64,000 nucleotides of DNA from Microbulbifer sp. YPW16 (lineage in GTDB: Bacteria > Pseudomonadota > Gammaproteobacteria > Pseudomonadales > Cellvibrionaceae). The notes under the pieces are model-generated. The model saw nothing but the letters and a program-made list of their open reading frames with translations, was not told the origin of the DNA and did not search any database. The stretch lies in NCBI RefSeq assembly GCF_021290385.1, contig NZ_CP089928.1, positions 3,614,001 through 3,678,000 on the forward strand, written 5' to 3'. Within the stretch, counting starts at the first letter, position 1, and the number at the start of each line of letters is the position of its first letter. The translations under genes and the position numbers were made by a program. Below are positions 25,117 through 34,163 of the stretch, piece after piece.

Positions 25117-26601
25117 TTAGCGGCGATAGTCCAGCGGCGGCTCGCGGTCGCCCAGCAGCGGCGTATATTCGAAGTCATTGCCGCGCTTGCGTTCAAACTC
25201 CTCGGTGGCCTGTTCCACCAGCGCGGGTTCCCGCAGCATCTGGATGCCGGCCAGGGCCAGGGTTTCCGCGGCCAGCATCATGCCCTTGTGGCCGATACTG
25301 GTGCCCCCGGCCGCTACTGCCTGCCAGGTGTGGGCGGAAGTGCCCGGTACCCAGGTGGCTGTGCCGAAGCCGCCGGTGGGGACATTCCAGCTGACGTCAC
25401 CCACATCGGTGGAGCCGGGCATGGGGGCCTCGGAAGGATTGTATTCGGCAATCTTTTCCTGGTCGCCGAGCATGCGCCCCGGCTTGCTGGCCAGGCCGTC
25501 CAGGCTGCGGGCAAACTTCTCTTCCGCTTTTGTATATTCGATCCCACCGAACTGGCGCATGCTGGCATCCAGCAGGCGGTTGATGGTCTGGTTGGGCAGC
25601 AGGCTGTGGTTGCCGTGGATGATCTCCCATTCCACGCTAGTACCGGTGCCCTGCGCCGCGGCCCGGGCAATTTCCTCAACCCGTTTCCAGACCGGTTCCA
25701 GTTCTGCCGCAGTGTTATCGCGCACGTAATAGAAGACCTCCGCGTTGGCCGGTACCACATTGGGGGCCAGGCCACCGTCGGTAATCACATAGTGGATGCG
25801 GGTGCTGTCCGGTACATGCTCGCGCAGCATGTTCACCATATAGTTCATCGCCTCCACACCATCGAGGGCCGAGCGGCCCCGCTCCGGGGCGCCGGCGGCA
25901 TGGCTGGCGATCCCCTTGAAGCGAAATTTCGCGGAGCGGTTGGCGAGGCTGGACGTGGGCAGGGCGGCATTCTGGTCACCGGGGTGCCATTGCAGGACCA
26001 CATCGGTGCCCTCGAAGGCCCCGGCGCGCACCATATAGACCTTGCCGGAACCGCCTTCCTCGGCGGGGGTGCCGTAGAGGCGGATTTCACCGGGGGTGCC
26101 CGTTTCCTTCAGCCAGCGGCTCAGCATGATGGCCGCGGCGGTGGAGCCGGCACCGAACAGGTGGTGACCACAGGCGTGGCCGGCGGCCTGGCCCTCGATC
26201 GGGCTGTGTTCCGGGACCGCTTCCTGCGCCACCCCGGGCAGGGCATCCATTTCTGCCAGCAGGCCGATCACCGGCCCGCCGCGACCCTGCCGGTAACTGG
26301 CGACAAAAGCCGTGGGGATATCGGCGATACCGGTCTCTACCGAGAAACCGGCCTCCTTCAGGTGGTCCTGGATTGCCCCGCTACTGCGGGTCTCCTGGTA
26401 ACCCATTTCCGCCCAGTTCCACAGGTCATCGGCCAGGCCGGTGGCCTGGGGGGCAATACGCTTTGACTGGGCTTCGACCCAGTTTGCGTCACTACTGAGG
26501 GACTGTTCGTCATAGGCATGGGCCGTTGAAATGGCGCAGGCCAGGGTGAGCGCCGAGGCGGTGGCGAATGTGGCAATAGCGGATGTGGTGCGTCGGATCA
26601 T
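25117..26601 (-). CDS. secreted M20 family amidohydrolase/peptidase (AbgB-like)
   Basis: A 494-residue M20D hydrolase, expected to split an amide bond in N-acyl amino acids or p-aminobenzoyl-glutamate-like compounds. A signal peptide (ISTAHAYD cleavage near residue 29) exports it. Metal-site segments are AGHACGHHLFGAG near 140 and GTPAEEGGSGK near 175. The lid domain contains FKGIASHAAGAPERGRSALD near 225, and the C-terminal metal ligand His is in GTSAHTWQA near 420. The ATG at 26601 has AAGGGG upstream; the ATG seven codons earlier overlaps that ribosome binding site. It is monocistronic. Confidence 0.9.
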   Translation of the reverse strand: MIRRTTSAIATFATASALTLACAISTAHAYDEQSLSSDANWVEAQSKRIAPQATGLADDLWNWAEMGYQETRSSGAIQDHLKEAGFSVETGIADIPTAFVASYRQGRGGPVIGLLAEMDALPGVAQEAVPEHSPIEGQAAGHACGHHLFGAGSTAAAIMLSRWLKETGTPGEIRLYGTPAEEGGSGKVYMVRAGAFEGTDVVLQWHPGDQNAALPTSSLANRSAKFRFKGIASHAAGAPERGRSALDGVEAMNYMVNMLREHVPDSTRIHYVITDGGLAPNVVPANAEVFYYVRDNTAAELEPVWKRVEEIARAAAQGTGTSVEWEIIHGNHSLLPNQTINRLLDASMRQFGGIEYTKAEEKFARSLDGLASKPGRMLGDQEKIAEYNPSEAPMPGSTDVGDVSWNVPTGGFGTATWVPGTSAHTWQAVAAGGTSIGHKGMMLAAETLALAGIQMLREPALVEQATEEFERKRGNDFEYTPLLGDREPPLDYRR

Positions 26602-26772
26602 GGAGTTTCCCCTTCTTATCATTTTCCCGGCGTTGGTGGTGGTCGCGCCGATCTGTCATTCATTGTGCCGAAACTATAGCCGGCTTGCACTTGGCCGGGT
26701 GAGTGTAGCGGGGGCGGGCGCCCCCTGTTATAAACGTGCATCGGTAAGGCTGGCATAGCGAGGAGAGTGGAA

Positions 26773-27441
26773 GTGCGGGATTTCAGGGATATAGAGGCGG
26801 GCGTGATCGAGCGTTTTGGTGGTGAAGCGGAACTGGATAAAGAGCTCACCAGGCCAAGGTCAGCGCGGGCGCTGAAAAAGATCCCGGACAGCGAATGGCT
26901 CTCCGCGGCATCGCGGGCCGTGTTCCAGGCCGGCTTCAACTGGACCGTGGTGCGCAACAAGTGGCCGCGCATCGAGGAGATTTTCCACGGCTTCGACCTG
27001 CACCACTGCAGCTTTATGCCCGACGACGAGCTGGAGAGTGTCATGAAACAGGATGGCATGATCCGTCACTGGGCCAAGACCAGGGCCATCCGCGACAACG
27101 CTACCTTCTTTCTCGAACTCTCCCGTGCCCACAATGGCCTGGGCAATTACTTTGCCGGCTGGCAGGCGGCAGATTACGGTGACAACCTGCGCTACCTGCA
27201 GAAGGGAGGCTCCCGCCTGGGTGGTCGTACGGGGCAGATTTTCCTGCGCCGCATGGGGGTGGATACGCTGATCTTCTCCCCCGACATGGTGCAGGCGCTG
27301 GTGCGTGAAGGGGTGGTGCAGAAGACGCCCTCGTCGAAAAAGGACTGGGCTGCGCTGCAGAAGGCTGTTGCCGGGTGGCAGGGCCAGACCGGGCGCAGCC
27401 TGAATGAAATCAGCCAGATCCTGGCCTATTCGGTGGGCTGA
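26773..27441 (+). CDS. DNA-3-methyladenine glycosylase I-like protein
   Basis: A 222-residue protein of the Tag-related superfamily that excises alkylated adenine. Visible blocks are LKKIPDSEWLSAASRAVFQAGFNW (shortened) near residue 38, RDNATFFLELS near 113, GGRTGQIFLRRMGVDT near 156, VVQKTPSSKKDW near 192 and LNEISQILA at the end. The HhH-like helical layout fits; the zinc-binding Cys/His set of E. coli Tag is not obvious. AGGAGA at 26761-26766 sits too close to the GTG at 26767 but is well placed for the GTG at 26773, which is chosen. Confidence is good for family, less for activity. Confidence 0.75.
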   Translation: MRDFRDIEAGVIERFGGEAELDKELTRPRSARALKKIPDSEWLSAASRAVFQAGFNWTVVRNKWPRIEEIFHGFDLHHCSFMPDDELESVMKQDGMIRHWAKTRAIRDNATFFLELSRAHNGLGNYFAGWQAADYGDNLRYLQKGGSRLGGRTGQIFLRRMGVDTLIFSPDMVQALVREGVVQKTPSSKKDWAALQKAVAGWQGQTGRSLNEISQILAYSVG

Positions 27442-27552
27442 TCGCTGTCGCGGATCGTATTCCCGGTGAGGTAGAGCCGGGCCTGGCCCGGTCCACGGCA
27501 GTGGCCGATCAAATAAACGCCAGCAGGCGAATTTAACCCAAGGGGGCAGGGC

Positions 27553-28452
27553 ATGTGTGACGAGCAGACGAACAGGGATGTGGACGAGTACATAGATAGC
27601 CACGGAGACAGTCGCGGCATCAGCCGGCGGGATTTCGGCAGGATCGGACTTGGCGCGGCGCTGGCAGCGATGTTGCCGGTGTCCGCGCGGGCCATGCAGG
27701 TGGTGGAATCGAATGTGACGGTCACGACGCCCGATGGCAAAGCCGATTGTTATTTCGTGCACCCTGCCAGTGGCCGATACCCGGCGGTGATCATGTGGCC
27801 CGATATCTTTGGCATACGCCCGGCCTTCCGCGAGATGGGCAAGCGACTGGCAGAGTCCGGCTATACGGTCCTGGTGGTCAATCCCTACTACCGGACCATG
27901 CAGGGCCAGCTGGTGCCGGACGGTACCCGGTTGATTGATGCGGAGCTGCGCAAGGCAGTCTGGCCGGAGGCGCGGAAACAGGCCGGCACCCTGTCCCCGG
28001 AAACCTGCGTGACTGATGGCCGTGCATTTATGCAGTTCCTGGACCGTCAGGCCGCGGTGGATACCGGGAAAAAGGCGGGCACCATGGGTTACTGCATGAC
28101 GGGCTCCTATACCTTCCGCCTGGCTGCCGATATGCCGGAACGAATCGGGGCCGGAGCCTCCTTCCACGGCGGCCGGCTGGTAACCGATAAAGAGGACAGT
28201 CCCCACCGACTGGTGCCGGAAATCCAGGCCGGTTTCCTGGTGGCCATTGCCGAGAACGACGATGAACGGCAGCCGGAAGCCAAGGCCGTGCTGCGTGAGG
28301 CGTTTGACGACGCCGGTGTCCAGGCCGAGGTTGAAGTTTATGAGGGCGCCATGCACGGCTGGTGCCCGCCGGACTCCATGGCCCATAACCCGAAACAGGC
28401 AGAGCGTGCCTGGGAAAAGATGCTGGCATTGTTCGAGCATCACCTTACCTGA
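27553..28452 (+). CDS. Tat-exported dienelactone hydrolase family protein
   Basis: A 299-residue alpha/beta hydrolase. A twin-arginine leader (SRRDFGRIGLGAALAAML, residues about 25-42) directs folded export to the periplasm. The hydrolase domain has PDIFGIRPAFREMGKRLAESG near residue 78, the nucleophile Cys in MGYCMTGSY near 180, and a His in GAMHGWCPPD near 276. A nucleophilic Cys is typical for dienelactone hydrolase, which opens the lactone in chlorocatechol breakdown, but most family members act on other esters. GGGGGCAGG precedes the ATG. It lies 112 bases after the glycosylase gene, and a hairpin follows it. Confidence 0.88.
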   Translation: MCDEQTNRDVDEYIDSHGDSRGISRRDFGRIGLGAALAAMLPVSARAMQVVESNVTVTTPDGKADCYFVHPASGRYPAVIMWPDIFGIRPAFREMGKRLAESGYTVLVVNPYYRTMQGQLVPDGTRLIDAELRKAVWPEARKQAGTLSPETCVTDGRAFMQFLDRQAAVDTGKKAGTMGYCMTGSYTFRLAADMPERIGAGASFHGGRLVTDKEDSPHRLVPEIQAGFLVAIAENDDERQPEAKAVLREAFDDAGVQAEVEVYEGAMHGWCPPDSMAHNPKQAERAWEKMLALFEHHLT

Positions 28453-28493
28453 CGTTCACCTGTCGGCGGGCAAACCGGAACCCAGTACTGCCG

Positions 28494-28511
28494 GGGCAGG
28501 GGTGCCTGCCC
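28494..28511 (+). terminator. hairpin after the dienelactone hydrolase gene
   Basis: A seven-base perfect stem (28494-28500 with 28505-28511) with a GGTG loop, 42 bases after the stop, followed by a pyrimidine-rich GCTTCTCT. It probably separates the hydrolase transcript from the sheath gene. Confidence 0.5.
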
Positions 28512-28713
28512 GCTTCTCTACTCCCCAGGGGGAAATCTGCGCTGGAAACTCTCCGCTGTATTCGGTCACTGAGTCCCTAAAAAGGAAACGCTGCCAATAT
28601 TTTCCCAAAGGCCCGTTCCGGTCGGCATTGGAATAGATTGCCGGGCCGGCGATTGGCACACTAGGGAAAACTGCCAGTCAGCAGAGACTCAAGACCAGTG
28701 ATGAGGGGGTACC

Positions 28714-30135
28714 ATGAGCGAGCTCTATGGCCAGCCGGGTGTTTTTGTGGACGAAATCCCGGTGCCGTTTCAGCAGGTGCACGCGGTGGAGACCGCAGTG
28801 CCCGTATTCATTGGCTACACAGAAAGAATTTTCCACTTCGGCCAGTCACTGCTCAACCGCGTCGTGGAAATCCGCTCGCTGGCCGAGTTCGCAATGATTT
28901 TCGGACAGCCACCGGCCATCGGGAATTTCGAAATCCACCTGGACGCCGATGGCAACCCGATCGACGGCATTGCCGATCCCAATAAGGACACGCTGGCGCG
29001 GTTCCGGCTGGCCTATGCCCTGAAGCATTACTTCCTGAACGGGGGTGGCCGTTGCTATGTTGTCAGCGTGGGGAGCTTTGACGGCGCTGGTGTCATGTCG
29101 GAAGTGGCCGCCGATCACCTTGGGGCCCTCTCCGCACTGGCCCGGACAGAAGGGCCCACGCTGATGGTGATGCCGGACCTCAGCGGCATCCGCCCGGCGG
29201 TGCCGGGCGATTTGTCATTGATTCGCTCGATACAGGCCCGCTATTACGATGTGCTGCGCGTCGCACTCGACCAGTGTGCAGAAACCGGTGATCGCTTCCT
29301 GATTGCCGACCCCTGGGACGGGGGCGGCCCGGTGGAGGATTGCCTCTCCGCCTTCCGTGACGGCATCAGCTCACCCAGTCTCGAATACGGTGCCGCTTAC
29401 TTTCCCTCTATCCATACCACGTTGCCATGGCGCTGGGATGAACAGTCGATCCTGGTAATGCAGGATATGGGGCAGCGAGCCGGCAGAGCCCACACACTTG
29501 CCGACCTGAAAGGTCGCGGCAGAAATGCCAGGCCGGAGCTTTACCGGAAAGTTCGTGCCGCCCTCGATCGGCACTCGGTAACCCTGCCGCCATCAGCGGC
29601 CATGGCCGGAATCTATTGCGCCGTGGATCGCAGTCGCGGGGTCTGGGAGACCCCGGCCAATATTGCGCTGGCGGGAGTCAGGTCCTTGGCCGTGGAGGTT
29701 GACTCACGGATGGGCCAGGGGATGACCGTGCACAGCAGTGGTACGGCCATCAATCCATTGCGTTATTTCACGGATAAAGGTAACCGCGTCTGGGGTGCGC
29801 GCACGCTGGCGGGAGATAGTAATGAATGGCGCTATATCAATGTAAGGCGCTACTGCAATATGGTGCGGGTAGCTGTGCGGAGGTTTCTCCGGGGCCTGGG
29901 GGAGATTACAGACAGTCGGTATGCACGACATATGGTTGAGTCTGCAATAGGGGAGTTCCTTACGGCGCAGTGGCGCGCCGGTGCCCTGCAGGGCACCAAG
30001 CCGGAAGACGCTTTTTTTAGCCGGTGCTATATCTCGGAGACCGCCGAGGATGGTGGGCGGATAGAGCCGGCCCTGAAAGTGTCCATCGGCCTGGCCACAA
30101 TAAGGCCAGCGGAATTCATCATTATCAATCTGTGA
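28714..30135 (+). CDS. orphan contractile-tail sheath protein (phage tail/eCIS-like)
   Basis: A 473-residue phage tail sheath family protein, closest by eye to the sheaths of extracellular contractile injection systems. The N-terminus YGQPGVFVDEIP and AVETAVPVFIGYTERI matches the N-terminal strand region that links sheath subunits. LAEFAMIFGQPP near residue 55 and the long C-terminal domain (WRYINVRRYCNMVRVAVRRF near 372, shortened, then FLTAQWRAGALQGTKPEDAFF) are also typical. In these systems the sheath contracts to drive a tube through a membrane. No tube, baseplate, spike, LysM adaptor or AAA+ ATPase gene is nearby. GGGGG precedes the ATG. Base composition looks like that of the neighbours. 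Confidence 0.87.
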   Translation: MSELYGQPGVFVDEIPVPFQQVHAVETAVPVFIGYTERIFHFGQSLLNRVVEIRSLAEFAMIFGQPPAIGNFEIHLDADGNPIDGIADPNKDTLARFRLAYALKHYFLNGGGRCYVVSVGSFDGAGVMSEVAADHLGALSALARTEGPTLMVMPDLSGIRPAVPGDLSLIRSIQARYYDVLRVALDQCAETGDRFLIADPWDGGGPVEDCLSAFRDGISSPSLEYGAAYFPSIHTTLPWRWDEQSILVMQDMGQRAGRAHTLADLKGRGRNARPELYRKVRAALDRHSVTLPPSAAMAGIYCAVDRSRGVWETPANIALAGVRSLAVEVDSRMGQGMTVHSSGTAINPLRYFTDKGNRVWGARTLAGDSNEWRYINVRRYCNMVRVAVRRFLRGLGEITDSRYARHMVESAIGEFLTAQWRAGALQGTKPEDAFFSRCYISETAEDGGRIEPALKVSIGLATIRPAEFIIINL

Positions 30136-30290
30136 GACTCCCGGGTGACCGCTATTGACGATTTACACGCCCCGGCTTTGTTGCTAATTTTTTAACTGAT
30201 TTACTCCCGGGTATTTCTTTTCGGCAGGCAGTGAGGGGATGTTGCCCTCCTGTGTCGGGGAGGTCCGGGATGAGAAAGGGATCGCGTTGG

Positions 30291-30334
30291 CTGCGATGTA
30301 CCCTGCGACCAGCTGCGAACCTGTACCCTGCGAT
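30291..30334. repeat. two imperfect direct repeats before the TonB receptor gene
   Basis: The element GTACCCTGCGA occurs at 30298-30308 and 30323-30333, exactly 25 bases apart, each preceded by CTGCGA. The pair ends 28 bases before the ATG of the receptor gene and lies in its probable leader or promoter. Confidence 0.4.
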
Positions 30335-30361
30335 CCTAATAATAAATAGGGGACCCCCACC

Positions 30362-32917
30362 ATGAAGCCTGTAACTTTCAAGCGGGCCCGGCTGCCGCTG
30401 GCCATTGCACTGGTGACACCACTCGCCGGCTTTTCACTCTCCATCTCTGCTGCCGAAAGCGCGCTGGAGGAAATCACCGTAACCGCACAGAAGCGCGAGC
30501 AGAACAGCCTCGACGTGCCGATTACCGTCGATACCTTCTCCTCGGATGATATCGTCGATACCGGCGCGCTGACGCTCAACGAAATGGATGCGTACATCCC
30601 CGGTTTCGATGCCGGTGATGGCCTGACCCAGGCCTCGCTGTCGATACGGGGTATTTCCAGCCCCAATATCAGTGCCGGTGGTGATCCCTCGGTATCGACT
30701 TTTTATGACGATGCCTACCTGCCCTCCGCCGCGACGACCATTGCGTTTTCCGATATGGCGCGGGTGGAGGTCCTGAAAGGCCCGCAGGGCACGCTGTTCG
30801 GGCGCAACTCGGCGGCCGGTACCCTGAGCCTGGTGCCGCGCCAGCCCTCGGAGGATTTCGAGGCCTTTGTTTCCACCAAGATCGGCAACTACGGCCTGGT
30901 CCGCAACGAGGGCATGGTGAATGCCCCGGTTACCGACAGCCTGTACGTGCGGGCCAACCTGCTGACGAACCAGCGCGACGGATATATCGAGAATGCCAGC
31001 GGCCGCGACTCCGGTGAGCAGGATGTGGTGACTGGCCGTATTTCCGCACTGTGGGATGTGAGCGAGGCGACCGACCTGCAGCTCTCCTACGACTGGGACC
31101 AGGTGGATAACTCCCCCCGCGCGGCCGTGGGCTTCAGCGATTTTGCCCTGAATACCGAGCCGTATTCCCGCAGGGTTGCCAACGACCTGATTCGCGGCGA
31201 GGAAACCCGCGATATGTACGCAATCAATGCCAAGCTGTTCCACGATTTCTCCGACACCCTGAGCGTCAAGGCGGTGCACAGCTATCGCGCCTTCGAAACC
31301 ACCAACCGGGAAGAGGAAGACGGTACCGCCGAGCCCACCGTATACCTGGATACGAACAATCGCTTCGACAACGATATCAGCTATTCCGAGGTACAGTTCA
31401 ACTACAACACCGACACCCTCAACGCCGTGTTCGGTGCCAACTATTCCTCCGAATCCATTCGCCAGGACACCACCGTCACGGCGCTGGCAGACTCCGCCAT
31501 CCGCGTCACCACCACGGCCCTGGTAAACGACCCCACATTGCAGGGCATGATTGAGGCCGGCACCATTGCCGCAGCCAATGCGCAAACCGCACCGGCAGTG
31601 CAGGCGGGCCTGATCAGCCAGGCGGAAGCCGACGCGATAGCCAGTGCCGCAGCCGCAGATTCACTGGCTGCGCTGGCATCGATCGATCACCTGTGGGCGC
31701 CGGGGGACTGGGCCACATTCACCACCTTGCTGGGGCAGGGAGTGCTGCCACAGGACGGTGTCTATTACGATGCCGTCGCCCAGGCTCTCGGCACCAGTAT
31801 GCTGTTCGGGCCGGAGTACGCCGGCATGACCTGGCAGGAGTCGGTAATCAATGAAGGTGAGTTTGTTAACTATGGTTTCTACGCCGATGCGGAATATGCT
31901 TTTACCGATCGCTTCCGCCTGTCGGCAGGCCTGCGCTACAGCCACGACAACAAGGAGTTCAGCTGGCTGGTGCCCGGGGTGGATTTCTCCCGCCCGACGG
32001 TTCCCGGTACCGCGCCAATTGAACCGCTGATCTTCCGCACTGACGACGGTTATGTTGTGGGTGACGGGCAGCTGGAAGCAGAGGACAACTGGAGTAAGGT
32101 TACCGGTCGCCTGGTGGGCCAGTACGATATCACCGACCAGGCCATGGTGTTCCTGTCCTATGCCACCGGCTATAAATCCGGGGGCTTTGACAGCCTCGAC
32201 CAGTCCTCGGCGGCAAACCCGATCAAGCCCGAGGAAGTGGAGAATATCGAACTGGGCCTGAAGGGGGACCTGTTCGACAATCGCGCCAGGGTGCAGCTCA
32301 GCTACTTCGATATGACTGTGGATAATCGCCAGCGCAGCGTCGAGACCCTGCCTCCCGGCCAGACCAACGCCCTGCCGCGGGTAATCAACGGTGACCAGAG
32401 AATCGACGGTATCGAGGTGACGTTTGACTGGTTGCCCGTGGACACTGTGCGCCTGGGCCTGGTGACCACCCTGCGGGATACCGAGTCCGAGTGGGAAAGC
32501 TTTTACAATGCCCGCGGCGAGTTGCAGTCCGATCGCGAGAACGATTCTGCCGATACCGCCTATACCCTCACGTTCAACTGGTCACCTGAGGTGAGCTTTG
32601 GCTCGGTGGACCTGTACGCGGACTATATCTATGCCGAGAACAGTGCGGAAAGTGATCCCGCTGCTATCTCATCGGTAATGATCGCCGGCGTGGACACGCC
32701 TATCCCGGGTTTCGGTGAGGATACCCGGCTGCTCAACACCCGCCTGTCGTGGATGAGTGATAGCGAGCAGTATGAAGTTGCCCTTTGGGGCCGCAACCTG
32801 CTGGAAAACGAGGTGACTGGCAGTGTGGGTGGCCGTACGCTGGATGTTTTCGGCACTGGCTTCCTGGGTATCTCAGCACCGCGTACCTACGGCCTGGACC
32901 TGCGCTATAACTTCTGA
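30362..32917 (+). CDS. TonB-dependent outer-membrane receptor
   Basis: An 851-residue outer-membrane transporter energised by TonB. A signal peptide ends near SISAAES. The TonB box region EEITVTAQKREQ is at about 36-47, and the plug domain runs to about residue 160 (VEVLKGPQGTLFGRNSAAGT near 137). The beta-barrel ends in the canonical aromatic YNF. The plug and TonB-box style match receptors for complex carbohydrates, terpenoids or other organics in marine bacteria rather than classical siderophore receptors, but the ligand is unknown. An unusual Ala-rich helical insertion spans about residues 385-495. AGGGGA precedes the ATG. A strong hairpin follows it. Confidence 0.93.
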   Translation: MKPVTFKRARLPLAIALVTPLAGFSLSISAAESALEEITVTAQKREQNSLDVPITVDTFSSDDIVDTGALTLNEMDAYIPGFDAGDGLTQASLSIRGISSPNISAGGDPSVSTFYDDAYLPSAATTIAFSDMARVEVLKGPQGTLFGRNSAAGTLSLVPRQPSEDFEAFVSTKIGNYGLVRNEGMVNAPVTDSLYVRANLLTNQRDGYIENASGRDSGEQDVVTGRISALWDVSEATDLQLSYDWDQVDNSPRAAVGFSDFALNTEPYSRRVANDLIRGEETRDMYAINAKLFHDFSDTLSVKAVHSYRAFETTNREEEDGTAEPTVYLDTNNRFDNDISYSEVQFNYNTDTLNAVFGANYSSESIRQDTTVTALADSAIRVTTTALVNDPTLQGMIEAGTIAAANAQTAPAVQAGLISQAEADAIASAAAADSLAALASIDHLWAPGDWATFTTLLGQGVLPQDGVYYDAVAQALGTSMLFGPEYAGMTWQESVINEGEFVNYGFYADAEYAFTDRFRLSAGLRYSHDNKEFSWLVPGVDFSRPTVPGTAPIEPLIFRTDDGYVVGDGQLEAEDNWSKVTGRLVGQYDITDQAMVFLSYATGYKSGGFDSLDQSSAANPIKPEEVENIELGLKGDLFDNRARVQLSYFDMTVDNRQRSVETLPPGQTNALPRVINGDQRIDGIEVTFDWLPVDTVRLGLVTTLRDTESEWESFYNARGELQSDRENDSADTAYTLTFNWSPEVSFGSVDLYADYIYAENSAESDPAAISSVMIAGVDTPIPGFGEDTRLLNTRLSWMSDSEQYEVALWGRNLLENEVTGSVGGRTLDVFGTGFLGISAPRTYGLDLRYNF

Positions 32918-32925
32918 TGTATCCC

Positions 32926-32952
32926 GGGCACGGCGCCGGTGGCGCCGTGCCC
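32926..32952. terminator. perfect 12-bp hairpin between convergent genes
   Basis: A twelve-base perfect stem (32926-32937 with 32941-32952) with a three-base GGT loop, nine bases after the receptor stop and 17 bases from the end of the leftward esterase gene. It has no T run, and may stop transcription or protect both mRNA ends. Confidence 0.55.
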
Positions 32953-32969
32953 GATTCCCCCCGAGTGAT

Positions 32970-33887
32970 TCAGTGTTGGGTGGATGCCGAACTTGCTCTT
33001 TCTGCCGCGCGGCGGGCAGTTTCGATCTCGTCACTGAATAGCTGTCGCAGGCCGAACCGATAGGTCGCCGGGCTATCGGCAGCATGCGTGCCACCCTCGA
33101 TGGTATTGAAGTGAATTTCCCAGGGCGCGTCCCCTTTTTCCTTCCAGTAGTCGTACCACTGGCGTGCACGTTCCCCCCTGGCCTGGAAGCGGTCGGCTGA
33201 GCCACTGGAGATTGCCAACACAAGGTCATCCCGGGTTGAAGGCGCCGGAGTGGCAAAGAATTGCTCCATGTCTGGCAGGAAACTCGGGTTGCCGGCAATG
33301 CGGCCCCAGAACAGGTCGGGGTGATTGAAGGCAGAGTAAAGCACCATAAAGCCGCCGCGACTCTGGCCGTAGAGAATACGGCGCTGGGGATCCGCCCGGT
33401 AGCGACTCTCCACTGCCGGTAATAACTCCCGTTCCAGGAACTGGTGGAACAGTGCCACACCACCGCTTCTCTCCCGATCTTTCGCCGGAGTGGAAAAATC
33501 GATGTCTCGCATGTTGATGGCGGGATCAAACGCGCCATAGGCAATGCCCACCACAATGGCTTCGGGAATTTTGTCGTCGTAGTGCAGGAACAGGTGGTTG
33601 GCGGCGAGGATGGGGAACATGGAGTCACCGTCCAGCAGGTAAATAACCGGGTACTGTTGCTCCGGGTTGTCCCGGTATCCCCCGGGGTAGCGCACATAGA
33701 TATGGTAGGAGCGGCCCACGGTATTCGAGTCAAGGCGGAAATAATCCCCCTTGAGTGCCGGGAGGAAATCCAGGGGAACCTGCTGGTCTTGCTTGCCGGC
33801 TGGCCCGGATAAATGGTGGTTGTCGCAGGCAGACAGGCCTGTGGTGAGAATTAACGTGAGCAGTGTGGCCAGTAGTCGGTTGGTCAA
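32970..33887 (-). CDS. lipoprotein alpha/beta-hydrolase (IroE/esterase D-like)
   Basis: A 305-residue hydrolase of the enterobactin-esterase/feruloyl-esterase-like group (COG2819 type). It is exported as a lipoprotein: LLATLLTLILTTGLSAC ends in a lipobox. The nucleophile Ser is in YGQSRGGFMVLYSAF near residue 182, and YRFGLRQLF near the C-terminus follows the probable His in GGTHAAD. The annotated TTG start has AGGGGG eight bases upstream and gives a standard lipoprotein leader; the ATG at 33920 has no ribosome binding site and adds eleven polar residues. It converges on the TonB receptor gene, so it may hydrolyse an imported ester ligand; that link is inference. Confidence 0.83.
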   Translation of the reverse strand: MTNRLLATLLTLILTTGLSACDNHHLSGPAGKQDQQVPLDFLPALKGDYFRLDSNTVGRSYHIYVRYPGGYRDNPEQQYPVIYLLDGDSMFPILAANHLFLHYDDKIPEAIVVGIAYGAFDPAINMRDIDFSTPAKDRERSGGVALFHQFLERELLPAVESRYRADPQRRILYGQSRGGFMVLYSAFNHPDLFWGRIAGNPSFLPDMEQFFATPAPSTRDDLVLAISSGSADRFQARGERARQWYDYWKEKGDAPWEIHFNTIEGGTHAADSPATYRFGLRQLFSDEIETARRAAERASSASTQH

Positions 33888-34163
33888 TGCCTGTTCCCCC
33901 TGTTCATTGATGGTCCCCATTACGGAAAATATTTAAGTGTCAAAAAAGGCGCTACAGCGGATCGCCGGTCCATTATTGTATTGGTATGTGATTGATTGTA
34001 CCCGGGCGTACCTGTATAAAAATTATCGGTACCAATTAAAACATAAATTGCCTTGAACCCTCCCGGGCAACGCCGGTTGCCAGAATTGACGCGCACATTT
34101 TGTATCCATTGTGTTGGGGCGGACTGCAGTATTCGCAGGGCATCTACAAATGGAGTGACATCA

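Noticed and set aside
25288..26466. 392-codon rightward frame opposite the M20 gene
   Set aside because: Mirror of a well-supported gene with Gly/His-rich composition and no ribosome binding site.
26860..28443. 527-codon leftward open frame
   Set aside because: It is antisense to the Tag-like and dienelactone hydrolase genes, has no family resemblance, and spans their intergenic gap; long antisense frames are expected at this GC content.
28714..30361. Prophage or intact contractile injection locus
   Set aside because: Only the sheath gene is present; no integrase, capsid, tube, baseplate or lysis gene lies on either side.
30434..31585. 383-codon leftward frame opposite the TonB receptor
   Set aside because: Gly/Val/Ile/Gln-rich complement of the receptor coding strand; no domain seen.
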